Positions 26,251 through 34,070 of a stretch of 36,795 bases of DNA are shown one piece after another. The stretch covers positions 1-36,795 of the forward strand of contig NZ_BJNM01000022.1 in the NCBI RefSeq assembly GCF_006539685.1. The letters run 5' to 3'. The position numbers were made by a program, and so were the translations under genes. The stretch's first letter is position 1. Each line of letters starts with the position of its first letter. The DNA is from Gluconobacter oxydans. GTDB taxonomy: Bacteria > Pseudomonadota > Alphaproteobacteria > Acetobacterales > Acetobacteraceae. The notes beneath the pieces were generated by a model. The model ran no database searches. It was not told where the DNA came from and worked only from the letters and a program-made list of their open reading frames with translations.

Positions 26251-26919
26251 TCAGTCGTCGCCCATCGTAAAGTCGATGTGCAGCACGTGATGATGCTCTG
26301 TTACCGGAGCGCCGTTCACGACGGCGGGCTGGTAACGGGCCCGACGAAGGAAGTCGAGCGCACTTTCCACGAACTCGTGTCCACCGCTTGAGCTCACAAT
26401 GGTGCAGTTCGCCGTCTTGCCTGTCGGAAGAATGTCACACGATGCGGTCACATGACCTTCGCGATTTTCTTCCATGGCTTCGTCCGGATAGACTGCCTGT
26501 GCGCCGTTGATCGGTCGTGCACCAGCCGAATGATCGGGAACTGCGTCAGCCGGCGGACCCTGCGGCGGAGCCGGAACGGGCTCTGGCGACGGAGTTGGGC
26601 TGGGCGGCACCGGATGCGGCGGCTTGACATGCGTGACCCGCTGGACCGCTTTCGGCGGCGGCGGAACGCTGATCTTCGGCGGCGGAATGTACGGCGGTGG
26701 CGGCTGTTCCATCTGCGGCGGCGGCGGCGGCGGTGGCGGCGGTGGCGGCTTGGGCTGTTCCTTGATGACTTCCGTCTTGATAGGCGGCTTTTCCTGGACC
26801 AGCTTGCTCACGGCACCGCTCATGAGCGCATAGATCACGGCGCCCATAGCCAGCACGGCCACGACGATCGCGACAATGTAGTCTGTCGGCTTGCGCTGCT
26901 GTGCGGCGTAGCTCTTCAT
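26251..26919 (-). CDS. tonB: TonB energy transducer
   Basis: This 222-residue protein has a short cytoplasmic N-terminus, one membrane anchor (about residues 14-34) and a proline-rich periplasmic spacer. The spacer includes a run of eleven prolines near residue 58 and PPPP blocks to about 125. A TonB C-terminal domain follows at about 135-222 (ARPINGAQAVYPDEAMEENR, EGHVTASCDILPTGKTANC, ALDFLRRARYQPAVVNG). The two cysteines in the C-terminal domain could form a disulfide. It delivers energy from ExbB/ExbD to outer-membrane TonB-dependent receptors, important for iron and substrate uptake. It is the first gene of the operon. Confidence 0.95.
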   Translation of the reverse strand: MKSYAAQQRKPTDYIVAIVVAVLAMGAVIYALMSGAVSKLVQEKPPIKTEVIKEQPKPPPPPPPPPPPQMEQPPPPYIPPPKISVPPPPKAVQRVTHVKPPHPVPPSPTPSPEPVPAPPQGPPADAVPDHSAGARPINGAQAVYPDEAMEENREGHVTASCDILPTGKTANCTIVSSSGGHEFVESALDFLRRARYQPAVVNGAPVTEHHHVLHIDFTMGDD

Positions 26920-27065
26920 GTCGAAACCTTCTTACCCCTCACTGACACCGGCGTTGATCCACATCTGCCGGGTGGGGTGCCCCCGATTTCTGTGTTTCCA
27001 TCGGGTTCCCTCACCGCAGACCCATAAAATGCGTCACATGCTTTGAGAACATACCCGATATGCTG

Positions 27066-27094
27066 ATTGGGCAGTCTAACCCCCCTGCTGTCAA
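27066..27094 (-). promoter_or_regulatory. Possible promoter of the tonB operon
   Basis: On the minus strand a perfect -35 TTGACA (27094-27089) is followed after 17 bases by CCCAAT, a poor -10. It is about 150 bases upstream of the tonB start, which would leave a long leader. No clear Fur box is visible in 26920-27239. The rest of this roughly 320-base gap holds an inverted repeat (27133-27163) and no gene. Confidence 0.35.
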
Positions 27095-27132
27095 GCGGGT
27101 TATTGCCTTTATCGAAACGATTTTTTCATAAT

Positions 27133-27163
27133 GACGACATATTCTTCGGTTCTGGCTGTCGTC
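27133..27163. repeat. Inverted repeat upstream of the tonB promoter
   Basis: GACGACA and TGTCGTC are perfect 7-base arms separated by 17 bases in an AT-rich stretch, with partial extension (CATAAT / GTATG). It could be an operator for the tonB operon. Its function is unknown. Confidence 0.4.
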
Positions 27164-27239
27164 GTATGACCAAAAATATCGCAGAGAATCACCGTAACGC
27201 AATTTCTCTCTGCCTATTGTGACAGATTTCATAAAAAAA

Positions 27240-27276
27240 CAGGGTGTCAGAACGGTTTTTCCGTTCCGGCACCCTG
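27240..27276 (-). terminator. Rho-independent terminator of prfB
   Basis: On the minus strand CAGGGTGCCGGAACGG, loop AAAAA and CCGTTCTGACACCCTG form a 16-pair stem with few mismatches, followed immediately by seven T. It ends the pbp1A-prfB transcript 31 bases after the prfB stop. Confidence 0.93.
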
Positions 27277-27307
27277 CAGGACCCTGATTGCAGTCCCTCT
27301 TTCTGCC

Positions 27308-28439
27308 CTACTGGGCGGAGGCGCTGGCTTCGGAGCGGGTCGCTCCCACACTCTGGGCCAGAGAGGCCGACATGAAGTCGTCCAGGGCACCATCGAGCAC
27401 GGCGCCCGGGTTCCCCTTCTCCACCCCCGTCCGTAGATCCTTGACCAGCTGGTAAGGCGCCAGAACGTAGGAACGGATCTGGTGGCCCCAGCCGATATCG
27501 GTCTTTGAGGCTTCCGTCTGGGCAGCCGCCGCCTCACGCTTCTGGAGCTCCGCCTCGTACATGCGGGCCCGCAGCATTTCCATGGCTTTGGCACGGTTGC
27601 GGTGCTGCGACCGGTCCGTCTGACAGGCCACCACGATCCCTGTGGGGATATGGGTGATCCGGATCGCCGAATCCGTCTTGTTGACGTGCTGTCCACCCGC
27701 ACCGGACGCTCGGAACGTATCGACACGCAGGTCCGAATCGTTGATGTCGATCTCGATCGAGTCATCGACGACCGGATAGACCCAGACGGACGCAAACGAC
27801 GTCTGGCGACGGGCTGCCGCATCGAAGGGTGAGATCCGGACCAGACGGTGCACGCCCGCCTCGGTCTTGAGCCAGCCATAGGCATTGGGGCCGCTCACCT
27901 GGATGGTGGCGGACTTGATGCCGGCCTGCTCGCCTTCGCTGCCTTCGATGAAGGTGACCTTATAGCCATGCTGCTCGGCCCAGCGCGTATACATGCGCAG
28001 GAGCATCTCGGCCCAGTCCTGGGCTTCCGTGCCACCGGCGCCCGCATTTACCTCGACGTAGCAGTCATTGCTGTCCGCTTCGCCCGAGAGCAGACTTTCG
28101 ATTTCGCGCTTGCGAACGTCCTCGGCAATGGCGCGCAGGGTCTGCACGGCGTCCTGGACGAGACTTTCGTCTCCTTCCATTTCCGCCAGTTCGACCAGTT
28201 CGAGCGTACCTTCGACCTCGGATTCGATCCGCTGGACACCTTCGATCTGGTTCGCCAGCGTTGTCCGCTCGCGCATCAGCTTCTGAGCAGCGTCCGCGTC
28301 ATTCCACAGGTCGGGATCTTCAACGCGGTGGTTCAGTTCCGCGAGACGTGTTGTTGCGACATCCCAGTCAAAGATGCCTCCTCAGCAGTGCCACCGACTG
28401 CTTGATCTGCTCTGAAAGGGCCTCGGTTTCGGCCGACAT
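27308..28439 (-). CDS. prfB: Peptide chain release factor 2, with programmed +1 frameshift
   Basis: RF2 recognises UGA and UAA stop codons and triggers peptide release. The full product is 376 residues and needs a +1 frameshift. A 23-codon first frame starts at ATG 28439 ([10 protein letters not shown]...) and ends CTT TGA. Skipping the T at 28370 joins GAC-TGG-GAT ([12 protein letters not shown]) to the long second frame. In the joined protein the stop-codon-reading SPF motif is at 203-205 and the catalytic GGQ at 248-250, almost the same positions as in E. coli. GGAGG stands about nine bases before the ATG. A start at 28276 would wrongly truncate the protein. It follows pbp1A. Confidence 0.96.
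28368..28382 (-). promoter_or_regulatory. prfB programmed frameshift site
   Basis: On the minus strand AGGAGG-CAT-CTT-TGA-C combines an internal Shine-Dalgarno-like hexamer (28382-28377), the slippery CTT codon and an in-frame UGA followed by C. This is the classical RF2 autoregulatory site: low RF2 makes ribosomes pause at UGA and slip +1. Confidence 0.95.
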
Positions 28440-28456
28440 AATGTCCTCCACTGAAA

Positions 28457-28475
28457 GGGCGGCCTGTCACCGCCC
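28457..28475 (-). promoter_or_regulatory. Hairpin in the pbp1A-prfB gap
   Basis: GGGCGG and CCGCCC form six GC pairs around a 7-base loop, followed on the minus strand by TTTCAG. It is short of a T-tract, so it is at best a weak terminator. It lies 18 bases ahead of the prfB start and may tune how much transcript continues from pbp1A into prfB. Confidence 0.4.
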
Positions 28476-28498
28476 CATTCGGTCTGTTCTGGTGCGTC

Positions 28499-31159
28499 TT
28501 AGTATAGGCCACCCACGCCGATGTCACCATCAGACGGAGCAGGTTTCTGGGCCTGCCCCGGAGCTGCGGCCGTGCCGCTTCCGGGGGCAGTTCCAGCCAT
28601 TCCCCCACCCTGGCCGGCTGTCTGGGCCATATCGCTTTCGGAATCGGAAATTACGCTGTCCGCGCCCGTATCGGCGGCAGTCAGGGCTTCCGTGCCTGCG
28701 CCGAAGCCATGCAGTTCAACGGAAGCGCCCGGAACCTGATCGGTCTTGAAGCCATCCACCGCGGAGATGCGTCCCGTGTCGTAGCTGGCCAGCGTGATGC
28801 CGTCAGGCACCCGGAAATCCAGCTTCGGACGGCTGGAAAGTGCCACCTTCATGATCTTGTTCCAGATCGGTCCGGCAACACGACCACCATCCGAATTGCG
28901 GCCCAGCGTCTGGGGCGTGTCGAAACCGACCCAGACAACCGTGACGATATCGGGCGAGAAGCCGGCGAACCAGGCGTCATGGAAATCCTGACTGGTACCC
29001 GTCTTGCCCGCAATAGGACGGTCAATGCCAACACCTGCCATACGACCAGTCCCGCGGGCGATCACGTCCTGCATCATCTTCACGATCTGGAACGTGCTCT
29101 GCTCGCTGGCGAGAACCGGCCGCACATCCGTCAGGGCCGGAACAGGCACACTGCCCGGCGGGGGAACCGTCGGCGTTGCGGAAGGAGTTGGGGGAGCTGT
29201 CGCAGGGGCGGGCGGCGTCGTGCCATCCGTGGGAGCCGGCTGTTCGGCAGGGGGCGCCTGCATGGCGGTACCGAGCTTCAGGCCACCCGCCTGCCACAGG
29301 ACAGTGCCTGCACGGTCCTGGATGTCGTCCACGAGGGTCGGTGTGACGATATGGCCGCCATTGGCGATCGTGGCGTAGGCCGCAGCCTCGCGCATGACGG
29401 TCGTCTCGACGGCGCCGAGGGCTGCAGGCAGCACATGGGGCATCTGTGCCACCAACCCGGCCCGGATAGCCGTATCGGCGACGGCCTTCATGCCGAGATG
29501 GGCAGCCACGCGGATCGTAACGAGGTTACGGCTTTCACGCAGCGCGTCATGCAGCGTGGTGGGGCCCCAGTTATCGTGCTCGTAGTTCTGGGGGTGCCAG
29601 TCACCATAGGAAACAGGCGAATCGTCGAAGCGCTCGGAGGGGGAGATCCCCTTTTCCATGGCAGCCAGATAGACGAACGGCTTGAAGGACGATCCGGGCT
29701 GACGCAGGGCCTGCGTCACACGGTTGAACTGACTTTCATGGAACGACCAGCCGCCAACCATCGCCAGAACGCGACCCGTGTGGACGTCCAGCGTGACAGC
29801 GGCACCTTCGACCTGCGGGATCTGGCGCAGCGCTGCGGAGCCGCCTTCCTGCGGTTCGATCATGATGACGTCACCGACCCGAAGCGGATGCATCCGGCGC
29901 GCCCAGGCAATATCCGTCGCAAGAAGTGCGCCCTTGCGGGCCGTACCTTCCTCGATCCAGCCCACATGCGTCGCCCCAGGCAGCACGACGGCCAGACGCC
30001 ACTCACGCAGCATACCGCCCGGAGGCGTGACGTGATCGAGAACACTTTCCCAGCCATCATCCTGAATGTCCGGCAGGTTGCGCAAAGGCCCCCGCCAGCC
30101 GCTGTGAACGCGGTCGTAGTTCATCAGGCCTTCATGCAGAAGGCGCGTCTCGGTGACCTGAAGGCTCTGGTCGAGGCTGGTATGAACTTCCAGGCCGCCC
30201 TGCGCCGCCCGCTCCTGCCCGTACTGGGCGATGAGCTGACGGCGGACTTCCTCACCAAACCATTCAGAATCAGGCAGAGGCCCGAAACGCTGCTTCTGCT
30301 GCGGGACCAGCGGCTCCTGCTTTTCCTGATCAGCCTGCTGGCGTGTCAGCACACCAGCCTCAACCATCAGGTCCAGCACAAGGTTACGCCGCGCCATCGC
30401 GGCCTGCGGATGAAGGAACGGATTGTAGTTCGTGGGCGACTTGGGAAGGGCGGCCAGTGAAGCGGCCTCGGCGTCGTCAAGCTGGTCGAGCGGCTTGTTG
30501 AAATAGCTCTGCGCGGCCGCCGCGACACCATAGGCGCCGTTCCCCAGATAGATGCCGTTCAGATAGATTTCGAGAATCTTGTCCTTGGACAGCACCTGCT
30601 CCATTTTCATGGCGAGCAGGGCTTCTTTGATCTTGCGATCAAAGCTCAGAACATTGCTGTTGAGCAGCATGACCTTCGCGACCTGCTGGGTAATGGTCGA
30701 GGCCCCCAGCGGACGGCGGCCATGACGCGCAAAGATATCCGTCAGGCCCGCACGGCCGATCGCCATGAAATCCACACCGCCATGGGTGTAGAAATTATGG
30801 TCTTCGGTCGCGATGAAGGCGTTCTTCACGCGCTCGGGGATCGCGTTGATCGGCACGAAAATCCGGCGCTCGTTCGCCAGTTCCGCCATCAGACGGTCAT
30901 CGGAAGCATAAATGCGGCTGACGGTCGGCGGCTGATAGGCGCGCAGGCTGTCCACGCTGGGCAGATCCGCCACCAGCTTGGCATAGGTCGTCCAGCCCAG
31001 AACCCCTGCCCCGGCGATCCCCACCAGCCCTACACCGGCGATAATCGCCAGGGACTGCCGGTAGCGGCGGAAACGGGGAGGACGGGGCGGCGTGGCGCCA
31101 GGACCCTGTGGATTGCCAGAGTCCTGGGGATTACGGGAGCGGAAGGAACGTCGCGTCAT
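28499..31159 (-). CDS. mrcA: Penicillin-binding protein 1A (bifunctional peptidoglycan synthase)
   Basis: This 886-residue class A PBP polymerises and cross-links peptidoglycan. A basic proline-rich cytoplasmic tail (1-35) precedes one membrane helix (about 36-58). The GT51 domain contains E119 in IATEDHNFYTHGGVDF and GASTITQQVAKVMLL. The transpeptidase has S490 in PGSSFKPFVYLAAM, SRN in RESRNLVTIRVA, and K719 in AGKTGTSQDFHDAWFAGF. About 50 Pro/Ala/Thr-rich residues (around 630-680) interrupt the transpeptidase between the AGTVLWQAGGLKLGTAM and QSTFQIVKMMQDVI segments. The last about 80 residues are Gly/Ala-rich. It is upstream of prfB on the same strand. Confidence 0.95.
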   Translation of the reverse strand: MTRRSFRSRNPQDSGNPQGPGATPPRPPRFRRYRQSLAIIAGVGLVGIAGAGVLGWTTYAKLVADLPSVDSLRAYQPPTVSRIYASDDRLMAELANERRIFVPINAIPERVKNAFIATEDHNFYTHGGVDFMAIGRAGLTDIFARHGRRPLGASTITQQVAKVMLLNSNVLSFDRKIKEALLAMKMEQVLSKDKILEIYLNGIYLGNGAYGVAAAAQSYFNKPLDQLDDAEAASLAALPKSPTNYNPFLHPQAAMARRNLVLDLMVEAGVLTRQQADQEKQEPLVPQQKQRFGPLPDSEWFGEEVRRQLIAQYGQERAAQGGLEVHTSLDQSLQVTETRLLHEGLMNYDRVHSGWRGPLRNLPDIQDDGWESVLDHVTPPGGMLREWRLAVVLPGATHVGWIEEGTARKGALLATDIAWARRMHPLRVGDVIMIEPQEGGSAALRQIPQVEGAAVTLDVHTGRVLAMVGGWSFHESQFNRVTQALRQPGSSFKPFVYLAAMEKGISPSERFDDSPVSYGDWHPQNYEHDNWGPTTLHDALRESRNLVTIRVAAHLGMKAVADTAIRAGLVAQMPHVLPAALGAVETTVMREAAAYATIANGGHIVTPTLVDDIQDRAGTVLWQAGGLKLGTAMQAPPAEQPAPTDGTTPPAPATAPPTPSATPTVPPPGSVPVPALTDVRPVLASEQSTFQIVKMMQDVIARGTGRMAGVGIDRPIAGKTGTSQDFHDAWFAGFSPDIVTVVWVGFDTPQTLGRNSDGGRVAGPIWNKIMKVALSSRPKLDFRVPDGITLASYDTGRISAVDGFKTDQVPGASVELHGFGAGTEALTAADTGADSVISDSESDMAQTAGQGGGMAGTAPGSGTAAAPGQAQKPAPSDGDIGVGGLY

Positions 31160-31262
31160 GACTTCTGCATAGCATTGTTCCGCATCCGCCGTCGCCCCCG
31201 TCTAAAAGGGTCATTTCGTGACAAAGATGCAGGTCTGGGACAGGCAGAATTTCCGCGTTTCA

Positions 31263-32333
31263 TCAGCCAAGCAGACGCCCGACCATCCGCGCGGTGTAGT
31301 CCACGACCGGCACGATCCGCCCGTAGTTCAGACGGGTCGGGCCGATCACGCCGATGGCGCCCACGATCTTCTGGGCCTCGTTGCGGGCCGGGGCCACGAT
31401 CATGGACACGCCCGACATGCCGAACATTCCACTTTCACGTCCGATATAGATCCGCACACCTTCGGACGCATCGGCCAGTTGCAGAAGCTGGAGCATGGTC
31501 TCCTGCGTCTCGAGATGATCGAACAGCATCCGGATGGTGGTCAGGCGCTCAATCTCCGTGATGTCGGCCAGCAGCTTCCCCTGCCCTTTCACGAACAGCG
31601 TCCCGCCATCGGCATCCCATGTCGCCAACCCGCTCTCGATCACGCTCGCGGTCAGCGCATCCAGTTCGTGACGGCTGGCGTCCATTTCCGCCCGGACCCG
31701 TTCGCGAAGATTGCCGAGCGTCAGATCACCGAGACGGGAATTGAGGTAGTTCCCGGCCTCGACCAGCGCTGAAGGCGGAACACCGGGTGGCGTCTCAATA
31801 ATGCGGTTCTCCACCTGCCCGTCCGAGCCCACCAGAATGACCAGCACCCGCCCCGGACCCAGCGCCACGAACTCGATATGCTTGAGCGTGGCATCCGATT
31901 TCGGAGCGAGCACCAGTCCGGCAGCAGAAGAGAGGCCCGACAGCAGGGACGACGCTTCGGAAAGAATGTCCTGATAGGAGCGGCCATGGATATCGAGGCG
32001 GCTGTCGATGCTCGCTCGATCTTCTTCCGTCAAAGAACTGAACTGGAGCAGACCATCCACGAACAGGCGCACGCCTTTTTCAGTCGGCAGTCGCCCGGCC
32101 GAGACATGCGGGCTGAACAGCAGTCCGGCACGGGCCAGTTCCGCCATGACATTGCGGATGGTGGCCGGGGACAGGCTGGGCTGCAGACGCTGTGCGAGGG
32201 TTTGGCTGCCAATGGGTTCGCCGGTTTCGACATATTCCTCGACGATTTCCCTCAGGATCGCAGCTTCACGATCTCCCAGACCGTGGGGCATCGGGATGGA
32301 GGGGCGGAACAGGGGAGGCTGTGGTCGCATCAT
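31263..32333 (-). CDS. hrcA: Heat-inducible transcription repressor HrcA
   Basis: HrcA represses groESL and dnaK operons by binding CIRCE elements. The 356-residue form from ATG 32333 has the N-terminal winged helix ([40 protein letters not shown] and [20 protein letters not shown]) and the GAF-like C-terminal region ending [20 protein letters not shown]. The frame continues to a GTG at 32366, and an adjacent ATG (32330) is equally possible. No CIRCE sequence (TTAGCACTC-N9-GAGTGCTAA) is visible beside it, so it is probably not autoregulated through CIRCE. grpE, its frequent neighbour, is not downstream. It is divergent from rph, with an 81-base gap. Confidence 0.95.
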   Translation of the reverse strand: MMRPQPPLFRPSIPMPHGLGDREAAILREIVEEYVETGEPIGSQTLAQRLQPSLSPATIRNVMAELARAGLLFSPHVSAGRLPTEKGVRLFVDGLLQFSSLTEEDRASIDSRLDIHGRSYQDILSEASSLLSGLSSAAGLVLAPKSDATLKHIEFVALGPGRVLVILVGSDGQVENRIIETPPGVPPSALVEAGNYLNSRLGDLTLGNLRERVRAEMDASRHELDALTASVIESGLATWDADGGTLFVKGQGKLLADITEIERLTTIRMLFDHLETQETMLQLLQLADASEGVRIYIGRESGMFGMSGVSMIVAPARNEAQKIVGAIGVIGPTRLNYGRIVPVVDYTARMVGRLLG

Positions 32334-32414
32334 GGTAAACCAACTGTCGGGGCTGGATGCCTTCACGTCAAACGCGGTAGAGGCGGCACATATTCTGCCA
32401 CAGGATCTTTTTAC

Positions 32415-33137
32415 ATGACTGACACCGCAGGCAAGCGTCCTTCAGGACGTGCGCCGGACGAAAACCGCATTGTTTCGATCGAAACGGGCTTTGCCCGCCA
32501 TGCTGAGGGTTCGGCCCTCATCCGCGTCGGCGGGACGGAAGTCCTGTGCACGGCCACGATCGAAGACCGCGTGCCGCCCTTCCTGCGCAACAAGGGACAG
32601 GGCTGGATTACGGCGGAATACGGGATGCTCCCGCGCGCCACGCACAGCCGGGGCCAGCGCGAGGCCGCCAAGGGTAAACAGTCCGGCCGCACGCAGGAAA
32701 TCCAGCGCCTGATCGCACGTTCGCTGCGCGCCTGTGTGGACCTGAAAAAGATCGGCGAACGGACCATCACGCTCGACTGCGACGTGCTGAATGCGGATGG
32801 CGGCACGCGCTGCGCCTCCATTACGGGCGCCTGGGTCGCGCTCTCTCTGGCACTAAAAAAAGCCAAACGGTCGCAGGCCCTGACGGCACAGGTCGCGGCG
32901 GTCTCCTGCGGGCTGACGGATGCCGGAGCCGTGCTGGATCTGGATTATGTCGAAGACAGCAGCGCACAGGCCGATACGAATTTCGTCCTGACGGCAGATG
33001 GTGGCATCATCGAAATTCAGGGAACGGCCGAGGACAAGCCGTTTCAGGAAAGCGAATTCTTCGAACTCCTGCGGCTGGCAAAGCTCGGCACGGCCCGACT
33101 GTTCGAAGCCCAGAACAAGGCGCTGGAGACTACATGA
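32415..33137 (+). CDS. rph: Ribonuclease PH
   Basis: This 240-residue phosphorolytic 3'-5' exoribonuclease trims tRNA 3' ends. The start [20 protein letters not shown] and motifs [79 protein letters not shown] and [18 protein letters not shown] cover the whole RNase PH family. The length (238 in E. coli) is normal. The open frame extends 537 bases further upstream into hrcA antisense sequence, which is excluded. It overlaps rdgB by four bases (ATGA), a common rph-rdgB pair. Confidence 0.97.
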   Translation: MTDTAGKRPSGRAPDENRIVSIETGFARHAEGSALIRVGGTEVLCTATIEDRVPPFLRNKGQGWITAEYGMLPRATHSRGQREAAKGKQSGRTQEIQRLIARSLRACVDLKKIGERTITLDCDVLNADGGTRCASITGAWVALSLALKKAKRSQALTAQVAAVSCGLTDAGAVLDLDYVEDSSAQADTNFVLTADGGIIEIQGTAEDKPFQESEFFELLRLAKLGTARLFEAQNKALETT

Positions 33138-33760
33138 TGCGTAAACTTTCCCCCGGTTCGAAGATCGTGCTTGCCAGCCACAATGCCGGCAAGCTTCGCG
33201 AATTCTCCACCCTGCTGGCCGAAAGCGGAATCACCGTAATCTCGGCCGCAGAACTGGATCTGCCCGAGCCGGAAGAAACGGAAGAGACCTTCACCGGCAA
33301 TGCCGCCATCAAGGCGCTGGCCGCAGCCCGGGCCTCCGGACTGCCTGCGCTGGCGGATGATTCCGGGTTCTGCGTTTCAGCGCTGGATAACCGTCCGGGT
33401 GTCTATTCCGCGCGCTGGGGTGGGCCGACCAAGGACATGCAGGTCGCGATGGAGCGCGTGCACCGGGAGATGGGCGATAATCCGGATCAGCGGGCATTCT
33501 TCGTCGCAGCCCTGTGCCTAGCCTGGCCGGATGGCGAGACCCGGACCGTGCAGGGCGAATGTCACGGCACGGTCGTCTGGCCGCCACGGGGCGATCATGG
33601 ACACGGGTACGATCCGATGTTCGTACCCGAAGGCGAAAGCCGGACGTTTGCGGAAATGTCGGAAGCGGAGAAAAATGCCGTGAGCCATCGCGGACGAGCC
33701 CTGACGGCATTTCTGAACACTTGTCTGGACACTTCCACACAAAAAACGGAGAGAAAATAA
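33134..33760 (+). CDS. rdgB: XTP/dITP diphosphatase (non-canonical purine NTP pyrophosphatase)
   Basis: This 208-residue Ham1/RdgB-family enzyme hydrolyses XTP, ITP and dITP, preventing their incorporation into nucleic acids. The substrate-binding start [56 protein letters not shown] and [10 protein letters not shown] are the family signatures in order. Two consecutive ATGs (33134 and 33137) are available; the first gives the ATGA overlap with rph. The final residues are polar and unremarkable. It is the last gene before an AT-rich segment; hemW, often the next gene elsewhere, is absent. Confidence 0.97.
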   Translation: MMRKLSPGSKIVLASHNAGKLREFSTLLAESGITVISAAELDLPEPEETEETFTGNAAIKALAAARASGLPALADDSGFCVSALDNRPGVYSARWGGPTKDMQVAMERVHREMGDNPDQRAFFVAALCLAWPDGETRTVQGECHGTVVWPPRGDHGHGYDPMFVPEGESRTFAEMSEAEKNAVSHRGRALTAFLNTCLDTSTQKTERK

Positions 33761-34070
33761 ATGAGGCGATATTTGGGAAAATTATACCTGATCCGCACCA
33801 AAATCGCCTCAACCAGAAAATGTAAGGAAATTTTCCAGGAAAAAGATTTAATGAATCCGATAATTAAAACAAAATAAAGCCAAAAATTTTTCAAACAGCA
33901 TTTATATTTTTTACATATTGTTATTTTTATATTTTACTTTACTTTCAAAAATCACACGCTCCATGCCTAGCCTGATTTCTATTTAGATCCTACCAAAAAC
34001 CTATCTCTTGATCTAAAAAAGAGAGCAAATTAACGATCAAGTAGATTCAAAATACAGGACCTGACCGACG
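33761..34070. other. AT-rich intergenic segment with no gene
   Basis: These 310 bases are strikingly AT-rich compared with the GC-rich sequence to the left. They contain long A and T runs (for example TTTTTATATTTTACTTTACT near 33927) and no frame that looks coding. Directly after rdgB, an inverted repeat GAGGCGATATTTGG / CCAAAATCGCCTC (33763-33810) forms a 13-pair stem with one bulge and a 21-base loop. It lacks a T-tract, so termination there is uncertain. A promoter for the glycosyltransferase must lie here, but AT bias prevents a confident pick. The composition suggests a recently acquired or nucleoid-protein-silenced boundary. Confidence 0.6.

Noticed and set aside
26624-26833. A glycine-rich 69-residue plus-strand frame
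   Set aside because: It is the antisense of the proline-rich spacer of tonB.
33761-34070. A possible insertion-sequence remnant in the AT-rich gap
   Set aside because: No terminal inverted repeats with a target duplication and no transposase fragment could be found. The single 13-pair dyad next to rdgB is better explained as a transcript end.
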